Source: Cyanocohniella sp. LLY | GTDB taxonomy: Bacteria > Cyanobacteriota > Cyanobacteriia > Cyanobacteriales > Nostocaceae | Reading direction: 5' to 3' | Assembly (NCBI GenBank): GCA_022241785.1 | Contig: JAKOMP010000015.1 | Location: 21,221 to 85,220 of the forward strand | DNA length: 64,000 nt | Shown here: piece after piece, positions 36,701-44,136 of the stretch | Numbering within the stretch: position 1 is the first letter of the stretch | Layout: every line of letters begins with the position of its first letter | Program-made: the position numbers and the translations under genes | Notes under the pieces: generated by a model | Told to the model about the DNA's origin: nothing | Databases searched by the model: none | Seen by the model: the letters and a program-made list of their open reading frames with translations, nothing else

Positions 36701-39283
36701 CTAAAACTGTACTGAAACTGACCCGGTAACTGTAAAAGGTAAACCTTGAGTAATGTTGGCTCGATTGTTTGAACCGGAAGCATAACGAATATCGAAAAGG
36801 TTTTCCACACCTAATCTAAAGGTCAAATTATTCACTCTGTAAGCCGCACCTAAATCAACTCGTAGGTAACTAGGAAGCTCAAAGCTATTTTCGTTATCTC
36901 CTTTTCTTTCACCTACATAAACTAAACCTGAACCTAAACTTAAACCTCTGAGAGAACCTTCAGTAAAATCGTACTTACCATAAAGACCTACGCTATGTTG
37001 TGGACTATTAATCGGACGATTTCCTTCTTGGACAGGTATGACACTTTGGGTAATTACTGAATCTTGGTAAGTGTAAGCTGCAATTAAGCTAAAATTATCG
37101 GTTACTTTGCCATTAATGTCTAATTCAAATCCTCGACTACGAACATCACCTACAAGGATGCTGAAATCAGGATCACTAGGATCGGCTTCTGCAATGTTTG
37201 TTTGCGTTAAATTAAACAATGCAGTCGTGATAGTTAGCCTATCATTTAATAGATTGACTTTAGCCCCCAGTTCATATTGAGTAGCTTTTCTAGGGTCAGG
37301 AAAACTACCGTCTGCAAGTAAACCAAATTGCGGCTCTATGGATTTACTAAAGCTAGTATAAATTGCAGCTGAATCTGTTAGGTTATAAACTAAACCAAGA
37401 CTAGGGGAAATAAAATTATCTGCACTACCAGTTACAGAATCAAATCCGCCATAGCGCAAACCAGCCAGTAACCGAAATTGTCCAAGTTTCACAAAATCTT
37501 GAATGTAAACGCCCCACTGACTGTCACTAAAATCAACTTTACGATTAGTAAGTCCAGTGGGAATTGGAACATCAAAAGTAGGGTTGGCAATATCAATACT
37601 GCCAAAAAAACCAGCATTTACACCATTGAATCTGGAACGATAATAATTGTACTCAACACCTGTAAGTAACTTATGTTCTGAGGCTCCAATATTGAAGTCT
37701 CCTCGGATTTCACCCCGGAGATTGTATTGATTATAGTCATCAAAAATGGTACGATAGAAACGTGTTAAATTATCACCTTCAAAACCCAACGCCACAAAAA
37801 TTGGATTAGCTTCTCTTTGGGTATTAAAGTATTGACCACTAAGATTAACTGACCATTGCTCACTAATGGGCTGATCTAAATAGGCGGCTATGCGATAATG
37901 ATTGTAAATTTGGCTATTGCGAGGGTCTGTATAACTGCGGTCGTAAAAAATCTGCCCATCAGAGAATTTAGCTCCAGTATTAAAGTCTTTATCTTGTCGA
38001 TAATACTCGGTTTCAATTGTTAAAGAACCACCTCCACCCGTTAAAAAAGTGAGTGAGGGAGCAACAAAAATGCGGTTATCTTCAATGTTTTCTACAAAGT
38101 AATCTGAATCTTGAAAAGCTAGAACAAGCCGATAAAGTAAATTTCTGTCTTGAGTTAACGGCCCTGTTAAATCAACCTCACCACGATAAAAATTAAAGCT
38201 ACCTACATTAGCCGTAAATGTATAACTGGGTGTAGCTTGAGGCTTTTTGGTAATATAGTTAACTACTCCACCAGGCGCACCTGTACCGTATAGTAAGGAT
38301 GAAAAACCTTTCAAAATTTCCAAACGTTCGATATTAGCAAAGTCTCTCACTAAAGAACGGTTATTATCTCGTAACCCATTGATATAAACTTGGCTACCTA
38401 CATTGAAGCCACGAATTTGAAAGTCAGTGAAGAGTCCACCCTGTGCAATATCTCCTGCTGTCACTCCACTAATATAAGGAGCTAAATCTTCTACTCGTCG
38501 GGGCGCTCTATCCTGAATAAATTCCTCTGTTATGACACCAATTGATGCTGGTGTTTCTAGTAGTGGAATATCAAGCCTACTTCCAGTAGTAGCATTCGGC
38601 ACACGATATCCACCTTGTTCTCCTGTGACTACCAACTCAATAATTTCATCTGGTTGTGCAACGGCTTCTACTGGTAGTGTCTCAGTTGTCGGTATTTCAT
38701 CTGCTGGTGGCGTTTCCGGCTCCTGTGATGGTGGCTGCATAGCCGTTGTCTCAGGTCTCACGCCAAAAATTAAACCCTCGTCGCTATCAAATAATTCAAC
38801 TTTGGGCAAACTCGTCTCGCCTGTCACTGTCAATCGGATAGTCTTTGCATCGAGATTACTTACAGTCACTACCGTGATTCCATCAGCAGGATTTTCTTGG
38901 CGGAACTCACTACCAGAGGGCAAATTTAACTGAGTATTAGGAATATCTACAATAAAATTATTACCTTCACTCTTACTTACAGGCTGCAACTGATCTGAAC
39001 CTGTAGTCTCTAATATTACTTCCAATTCCTGCTCTGTTTGCCCTAGCTTTACACCCGTTACCTGAATTATTCCTTGGGCAAGCCACTGTTTAACTGTAGT
39101 CGCTGGGCGCTTAACTTCGTTTAAATCAGGGATTTTTGGACTACTTTTAGCCGCAGTTGCCACAGACGTATTGAGATCAGGATTAATACGGTCTAAACTT
39201 GTTTCCGCCCCGGCTGGCAAGGCAACTAGTCCCCAGAAAGAGCCAAGCATCAAGACTTTCAACCAGCAATAATTTGACACCAC
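36701..39283 (-). CDS. TonB-dependent siderophore receptor with AMIN domain, module 1
   Basis: Outer-membrane receptor, 860 residues. Signal peptide (cleavage near ALPAGA), an AMIN domain (about 75-178: VTGVKLGQTEQELEVILETT through SDEGLIFGV), a Pro/Glu/Thr-rich spacer, then the plug (ETPASIGVITEEFIQDRAPR, RGFNVGSQVYINGLRD, LEILKGFSSLLYGTGAPGGV; about 240-350) and a 22-strand-like barrel ending SVSVQF with terminal phenylalanine. AMIN domains on cyanobacterial receptors probably contact peptidoglycan. It is the second gene of module 1, 98 bases after the AraC regulator. Confidence 0.93.
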   Translation of the reverse strand: MVSNYCWLKVLMLGSFWGLVALPAGAETSLDRINPDLNTSVATAAKSSPKIPDLNEVKRPATTVKQWLAQGIIQVTGVKLGQTEQELEVILETTGSDQLQPVSKSEGNNFIVDIPNTQLNLPSGSEFRQENPADGITVVTVSNLDAKTIRLTVTGETSLPKVELFDSDEGLIFGVRPETTAMQPPSQEPETPPADEIPTTETLPVEAVAQPDEIIELVVTGEQGGYRVPNATTGSRLDIPLLETPASIGVITEEFIQDRAPRRVEDLAPYISGVTAGDIAQGGLFTDFQIRGFNVGSQVYINGLRDNNRSLVRDFANIERLEILKGFSSLLYGTGAPGGVVNYITKKPQATPSYTFTANVGSFNFYRGEVDLTGPLTQDRNLLYRLVLAFQDSDYFVENIEDNRIFVAPSLTFLTGGGGSLTIETEYYRQDKDFNTGAKFSDGQIFYDRSYTDPRNSQIYNHYRIAAYLDQPISEQWSVNLSGQYFNTQREANPIFVALGFEGDNLTRFYRTIFDDYNQYNLRGEIRGDFNIGASEHKLLTGVEYNYYRSRFNGVNAGFFGSIDIANPTFDVPIPTGLTNRKVDFSDSQWGVYIQDFVKLGQFRLLAGLRYGGFDSVTGSADNFISPSLGLVYNLTDSAAIYTSFSKSIEPQFGLLADGSFPDPRKATQYELGAKVNLLNDRLTITTALFNLTQTNIAEADPSDPDFSILVGDVRSRGFELDINGKVTDNFSLIAAYTYQDSVITQSVIPVQEGNRPINSPQHSVGLYGKYDFTEGSLRGLSLGSGLVYVGERKGDNENSFELPSYLRVDLGAAYRVNNLTFRLGVENLFDIRYASGSNNRANITQGLPFTVTGSVSVQF

Positions 39284-39305
39284 TGATCACACCATTAATA
39301 AAAAT

Positions 39306-39333
39306 GACTTTCAATAAAAATACCGTGAAAGTC
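39306..39333. promoter_or_regulatory. Inverted repeat upstream of receptor gene 1
   Basis: GACTTTCA (39306-39313) and TGAAAGTC (39326-39333) are perfect complements with a 12-base loop, 23 bases before the receptor start. It may be a leader hairpin or operator. Confidence 0.3.
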
Positions 39334-39353
39334 TGTGTTAACCAAGACTAATC

Positions 39354-39397
39354 CGATAGGTAGACGGAATATTTTCGATAGCTAAACGGAATTTTTT
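39354..39397 (-). promoter_or_regulatory. Candidate PchR/AraC-type operator, module 1
   Basis: On the minus strand two direct copies 23 bases apart read TTCCGTTTAGCTATCG and TTCCGTCTACCTATCG. The distal copy overlaps the last codons and TAG stop of the regulator gene (39382-39384). A matching pair lies at the same place in module 2 (46965-47024). Operator function is inferred from conservation and position. Confidence 0.55.
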
Positions 39398-40377
39398 CCC
39401 AGTTTTTGGTATTCCTTGGGGTTCATGCCAAACTGCTTGCGGAATGCAGCAGCAAAAGGACTGCGGCTGTTGTAACCCATTGCATGAGCAATTTCGGTAA
39501 TTTTCATTTCTCCTATTTCCAGCAGTTGTCGCGCTTGTTCAAGTTTGTAATTACGCAAATAGCCAAATACTGTTGTGCCAAAACAACAACGAAAGCCCCG
39601 TTTTAAGGTGCATTCATTTAAACCAACTTGTCGCGCTAATTCGTGTAAGGAGGGTGGATTGTCCAAGCGTTGCAGGATGATTTCCCTGGCGTGGTGGATT
39701 CTATCGACTACATCTGGTTGTAAAGGCTGAATATTGGTTTTACCATCACGCATCTCTACTTCTTGTGCTAGTAGCATTCCCATCAATTCCAGCACCTTAC
39801 TTTCTAGATACATCCGTTTGGCAATACTCCGATAGGGACAGTGTAAAATTTGCTGCGCCACTCTCTGCATCGGTAAAGTGGCATTGCCACAGCGATGGTA
39901 ATACTGATCACAGGGTCGAATTAAGTGCTGCAACTGTTTTGGTAATTCTCCTTCACTATTTCCCGCAAAGGAACGCAGTACATCAGGCTGCATCGTAAAT
40001 TCAACCTCAAGAAATGGCTGTTCGGGATCACACTGAGTTTTTCTTTGAGGAACCAAACCACTGCCTTGAAAAATATACTTTCCGCTACCTATGGATGTAT
40101 ATTTATCTTCATGTTCCCCTGAAAAATGAAAATGGTAATTTAGCCAACATTCTGTTTCTAGGTCTTCAGTAATCATGCGATCGCACAACCGCAAATCACC
40201 AATAGCTAACTCCAAACCCTGACGCAGCTTGATTTCTCGCCAATAGCCTTGTCCCAGTACCTTTGGGTAATCATATATCACATCTAACTGATCATCGGGG
40301 TCTGGATATTGGCAACTGTTTTCTGTCTTTTGATACAACAGCTCGTGGAAGGTTTGCTCGGAGATAGTGATAGTCAT
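39382..40377 (-). CDS. AraC-family (PchR-like) regulator, module 1
   Basis: 331 residues. C-terminal double helix-turn-helix (about 230-327): LHELARQVGLNECTLKRGFR and ITEIAHAMGYNSRSPFAAAF, then FGMNPKEYQK, as in PchR, the ferri-siderophore-responsive activator. The N-terminal ligand domain (about 1-200) is not recognisable by motif, but the same layout occurs in the paralogue at 47008-48027. Presumably it activates the receptor gene downstream when iron-siderophore is present. The gene ends within a candidate operator. Confidence 0.88.
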   Translation of the reverse strand: MTITISEQTFHELLYQKTENSCQYPDPDDQLDVIYDYPKVLGQGYWREIKLRQGLELAIGDLRLCDRMITEDLETECWLNYHFHFSGEHEDKYTSIGSGKYIFQGSGLVPQRKTQCDPEQPFLEVEFTMQPDVLRSFAGNSEGELPKQLQHLIRPCDQYYHRCGNATLPMQRVAQQILHCPYRSIAKRMYLESKVLELMGMLLAQEVEMRDGKTNIQPLQPDVVDRIHHAREIILQRLDNPPSLHELARQVGLNECTLKRGFRCCFGTTVFGYLRNYKLEQARQLLEIGEMKITEIAHAMGYNSRSPFAAAFRKQFGMNPKEYQKLGKNSV

Positions 40378-40455
40378 AGTTAATATTACAGAGTATAAAA
40401 GTAAAATTTATCTCAAAAATTACGTAATAATTTGAGCAAAAATTGAGTTTTAGTT

Positions 40456-40491
40456 TTAATTAAATGAGAATTATTTTTAAAATTGTTGCAT
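40456..40491 (-). promoter_or_regulatory. Fur-box-like element upstream of AraC regulator 1
   Basis: Plus-strand AATTAAATGAGAATTATT followed by TTTAAAATTGTTGCAT resembles an iron-responsive Fur box. The same block recurs upstream of the second regulator (48201-48232). It ends about 80 bases before the regulator start. Confidence 0.5.
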
Positions 40492-40607
40492 ATTAACAGT
40501 GTAGTGGGCAATTATTCATTCCCGGAAATAACTGATGATTTCCTGACATAGATTTTTGAACCACTGGCAGCGATACAATAAACACAAATCCATAAAAGGC
40601 GGTCTTT

Positions 40608-40850
40608 ATGGCGACACAACTCGATAAAACCAAAGAGCCACAAAATCTGGTAATCTCTTGGGAAGCGTTGCCGGATGATTTTCAACTAGAGGATGAACCA
40701 GTGGAAAATACAGGTCAGCCAATCTTGGCTGGTGCTTTGCGTGAAAGCTTAGAAATTAGCGGTTTCATCCAACCGCAGATGTTGATTGCTTCCAATTTTG
40801 GTCTTTGTGTAACTGTTAACGGATTTCTGTACTTATACGCTTCTTTGTAA
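40608..40850 (+). pseudogene. Truncated Uma2-family gene (5' fragment only)
   Basis: 80 codons. The first ~70 residues (NLVISWEALPDDFQLEDEPV, then ENTGQPILAGALRESLE and PQMLIASNFGLCVTVNG) match the start of Uma2-type cyanobacterial proteins; after VNG the sequence becomes unrelated (FLYLYASL) and stops, without the PD-(D/E)XK catalytic part. It lies exactly between the two siderophore modules, on the opposite strand, with only 35 bases to the second ABC gene. Interpreted as a gene cut by the rearrangement that placed the modules side by side. Confidence 0.7.
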
Positions 40851-40885
40851 GACAAGCTGTAATCATCAAAAAAAGTTAGCAAGTA

Positions 40886-42661
40886 TTAATGAATTCCAGA
40901 CTGTACGCGCCACAGACTGGCATAAATACCATCCCGTGCGAGTAACTCCTCGTGTTTACCCTGCTCGACAATTTGACCACGATCCATCACATATATGCAA
41001 TGACTGTGGCGAATTGTGGAAAGACGATGAGCGATCGCTATAGTTGTGCGATTTTGGGTAATCATCGCCAGTGACTTTTGGATAGCTGCTTCCGTTTCAT
41101 TATCTACCGCAGAGGTCGCCTCATCTAAAATCAAAATTGGTGGGTCTTTGAGAATAGCACGGGCGATCGCAATCCTTTGTCTTTGTCCACCAGAAAGTTT
41201 CTGACCTCTTTCACCAACGATAGTATCGTACTGGAGCGGTAGTTGCTCGATAAATTCATCAGCCTGGGCTAATTTGGCAGCGTGGATAATTTCTTCATGA
41301 CTTGCATCAAAACTGCCATAAGCAATATTTTCCGCCACTGTACCGTGAAATAAAAACACATCCTGACTCACCCAACCGATACAGCGCCGCAGTTCTAAGA
41401 GTTGCAATTCCCGAATATCAATACCATCAACCAGAATTTGTCCGCCTTGGACTTCGTAAAAGCGCAGCAGTAATTTGACTAGGGTACTTTTACCAGAACC
41501 AGTTGCACCAACAATGCCAATATTTGCCCCAGGGGGAATATGCAATGATAAATCTTGCAGTACATTGGTGCGTCCGTTGTATGCAAAGTTGATATTGTCA
41601 AAATGCACCTCACCGCGTACTTTTGGTAAAGTACGGTTTCCTATGGGAATAGCAATGGGAGTATCCAACAATCCCATAACTCGATTAATGGAAGCGATCG
41701 CCCGTTGATACTGATCCATGATGTTACTCAAACTGGCAAACGGCCAGAGTAATTGCTGGACAATGAACACCATGAAACCGTAAGTTCCCACAGTTAACTG
41801 ATTATTCGCCACTGCAACCCCACCAAAAAACAATGTGGCGATGAAACCGATTACAACCACTAATCGAATTGCTGGATAAAAAGCAGCACTAAGTGCGATC
41901 GCTCTAGAGTTACTGCGGCGATAGGCTTCACTTTCAGATGAGACACGTTCTCTTTCGTAGGTTTCAGCAGTAAAGCTTTTAATTGTGGCAATCCCTGAGA
42001 GGTTATTAGCTAAACGACTATTAATAAATCCAGCTTGATCACGCACATCTGCATAACGGGGTGCGAGTCGTTTTTGAAATGCTAAAGAACCCCAGAATAT
42101 GAAGGGTGTGGGTAGGATTGCCAACCAAGCTACATTGGGGGCAATGAGAATAAATGAACCGCCTACAGCTAAAATAGTGGTAATAAATTGCAGAATACTA
42201 GCTGCACCAGAATCAAGAAATCTTTCTAATTGATTGATATCATCATTTAATATTGACAAAAGTGTGCCTGTAGAGCGTTCTTCAAAGTAGCTCAGTTCTA
42301 GTTCTTGTAGATGACTATAAGCATCAAGACGTAGCTCATGCTGCATAGTTTGGGCAAGGTTGCGCCACAAGCGATCATAAATAAATTCAGACAGTGATTC
42401 TAAAGTCCAAATTAGTAAAGTTAATAATGATAGTATTGCCAGTTGTCCAATGATGTTAGTAATCCCAAATTTGGCAATGATAGAGTTCTCTTTTTCCACC
42501 ACGATATCTACTGCCACACCTATTAAATACGATGGTGCCAGGTCGAAGATTTTATTGAGGATGGTAAAGATTATAGCAGTCCATACTTGAGGGCGGTAGT
42601 TTTTGGCGTAGTGTAACAACCGTAGGAGGGGATGCTGTTTGGTTAATGGTAAAGAGGTCAT
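40886..42661 (-). CDS. Exporter-fold ABC transporter (TMD-NBD) of siderophore module 2
   Basis: 591 residues, paralogue of 33611-35401 with the same organisation: six membrane helices, Walker A GATGSGKST, LSGGQRQR, ILILDEATSAVD and IAHRLSTIRHSH, ending WRVQSGIH. It is the last gene of module 2, 27 bases after the DUF1636 gene. The same question about transport direction applies; conserved pairing with a binding protein in both modules argues that it acts on the same siderophore. Confidence 0.88.
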   Translation of the reverse strand: MTSLPLTKQHPLLRLLHYAKNYRPQVWTAIIFTILNKIFDLAPSYLIGVAVDIVVEKENSIIAKFGITNIIGQLAILSLLTLLIWTLESLSEFIYDRLWRNLAQTMQHELRLDAYSHLQELELSYFEERSTGTLLSILNDDINQLERFLDSGAASILQFITTILAVGGSFILIAPNVAWLAILPTPFIFWGSLAFQKRLAPRYADVRDQAGFINSRLANNLSGIATIKSFTAETYERERVSSESEAYRRSNSRAIALSAAFYPAIRLVVVIGFIATLFFGGVAVANNQLTVGTYGFMVFIVQQLLWPFASLSNIMDQYQRAIASINRVMGLLDTPIAIPIGNRTLPKVRGEVHFDNINFAYNGRTNVLQDLSLHIPPGANIGIVGATGSGKSTLVKLLLRFYEVQGGQILVDGIDIRELQLLELRRCIGWVSQDVFLFHGTVAENIAYGSFDASHEEIIHAAKLAQADEFIEQLPLQYDTIVGERGQKLSGGQRQRIAIARAILKDPPILILDEATSAVDNETEAAIQKSLAMITQNRTTIAIAHRLSTIRHSHCIYVMDRGQIVEQGKHEELLARDGIYASLWRVQSGIH

Positions 42662-42688
42662 GGTAAATGCTGAATTTAGAGAAAATAA

Positions 42689-43090
42689 TTAATCAGAATT
42701 ACCTGGGGTTTCATTAATTAATACAGGGGGTATTTGGGTGAAAATAGCAGACTGTAATATTTCAGGAAGCTGTTTCCAAACTACAGTCCCTTTATCGCTT
42801 TTGATATACAGTTGCATAAAATCTAGTAAGGCTGTGGCACTTTCTTCTGGGGTGATATTGACGAAGAGATAGGTGGGTTTATCTGGACTGGCGACGGAGA
42901 CAACACAGCCATGACTGCACGCCCATAAGCATCCCACTGGTTGAATTTCCACTTTATCATCTGGAAATTTATCGGCGCATAAAGTGTTTATTTGGTCAAG
43001 TAAAATCGTGCCGTCAAATGGGGGATTATCTGGTCGTGTTTCCGATGAACTGTGGCAGGATTTACAGATGAATAAGGTGTGTTTGGGCAT
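42689..43090 (-). CDS. DUF1636 cysteine-rich protein
   Basis: About 133 residues from the ATG at 43090; a longer in-frame start at 43150 would lie inside the preceding gene and adds no recognisable sequence. DUF1636 proteins look like small thioredoxin-fold ferredoxins or metal-binding proteins; the cysteines are CKSC near the start and GCLWACSHGC in the middle (about residues 54-63), a plausible [2Fe-2S] or metal site. The start is four bases after the binding-protein stop, so it is translationally close. Role in iron release or reduction is only a guess. Confidence 0.8.
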   Translation of the reverse strand: MPKHTLFICKSCHSSSETRPDNPPFDGTILLDQINTLCADKFPDDKVEIQPVGCLWACSHGCVVSVASPDKPTYLFVNITPEESATALLDFMQLYIKSDKGTVVWKQLPEILQSAIFTQIPPVLINETPGNSD

Positions 43091-43094
43091 GGGT

Positions 43095-44063
43095 TTAAGG
43101 TGTGTTGACAAGGTATTTGTAGAGGTCATCAATAACGACATCGGCAGCAATCAAGCTTGATCCAATCCAAGCGTCACGATCCACAAGATATACTTGACTT
43201 TTCTGAACGGCTCTAAGTTTTTTCCAAAGAGGCTTCTGTTGCAGCTTTTCAAAAGTTTTCCTGCTATTTTCTTGTTTTTCTTGGAAAATCATCACAAAGA
43301 TAATATCACCATCTATTTCTTCTAGTTTTTCTTCAGAAATAGGTAGACGAGAATTTGAGTTTCTAACACGTTGTAATCCAATATCGTTAAGAATGGAACC
43401 AGCAAATGAGTCTTGACTATCGCTATATATTCTCATGCCGCCATAAACGCCAATAATGGATATTTCTTTATCCACATATCGATCATTTAAGGCTATTTTT
43501 AGTTCTTTAATTCTCTGGTAGTAGCGATTCCAAGCTTGTTGTGCAGCTTCTTGTTTTCCTAATGCTTCAGCTACGAAGTTAAAATGTTCTCGCCATGATC
43601 TAGTGCTACCTTCCCACTTACCTAGTGCCGTAGGGATAATTGGAGAAAGAAGAGGATAAATTTTGCGTACAATTTCCGAACCTAAAATTAAGTCAGGTTT
43701 CAGCAGCAATATTTTTTCTAGATTGGGTTCATACATTCCACCTATTTCGTCTATCCCCTCTATTTTGTTCCTCAAATACGAAGAGTACTCATAGTCTGAG
43801 GTACTTGCGATCGGTTTAACATCAAGCACAAGCGCATTAGCCAACGTAAAGCGCGATGTGGTGACAAGGCGTTGAGGGTTGTTAGGTACACAAGTATTCC
43901 CCATTGTGTGCTGTATCATTCGACATGAGGTCTCTGATGAATTAGCGAGTTGAGATTTTGAATGATGTGCGGGATAACTGCTACAAGCAGTAATTGACAC
44001 AACCATTAAAATCCCAGCTAGAAATAAATAACATGAAGACAGTGGTAGGGGATATAACTTCAT
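43095..44063 (-). CDS. Iron-siderophore ABC substrate-binding lipoprotein, module 2
   Basis: 322 residues, lipobox SITAC (cysteine about residue 27). Paralogue of 35679-36632 with IQHTMGNTCVPNNPQRLV, YEPNLEKILLLKPDLILGSE and the C-terminal IGSSLIAADVVIDDLYKYL. Fe-siderophore binding in the periplasm is inferred from the family and its receptor neighbour. Confidence 0.9.
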   Translation of the reverse strand: MKLYPLPLSSCYLFLAGILMVVSITACSSYPAHHSKSQLANSSETSCRMIQHTMGNTCVPNNPQRLVTTSRFTLANALVLDVKPIASTSDYEYSSYLRNKIEGIDEIGGMYEPNLEKILLLKPDLILGSEIVRKIYPLLSPIIPTALGKWEGSTRSWREHFNFVAEALGKQEAAQQAWNRYYQRIKELKIALNDRYVDKEISIIGVYGGMRIYSDSQDSFAGSILNDIGLQRVRNSNSRLPISEEKLEEIDGDIIFVMIFQEKQENSRKTFEKLQQKPLWKKLRAVQKSQVYLVDRDAWIGSSLIAADVVIDDLYKYLVNTP

Positions 44064-44136
44064 TGTAGATACTCCAATTGCGTTGATCCCCTAGGGCGAA
44101 CTTGCTTTATAGAGGTAGGCATCATAAGCGGCGAAG

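Noticed and set aside
38532..38933. 133-codon open frame opposite the receptor gene
   Set aside because: Antisense shadow of the AMIN-linker region, rich in Ser/Gly/Val from the complementary repeat-like codons.
42689..43150. Longer start for the DUF1636 protein at 43150
   Set aside because: The extra 20 residues overlap the preceding binding-protein gene and contain no family sequence; ATG at 43090 is cleaner.
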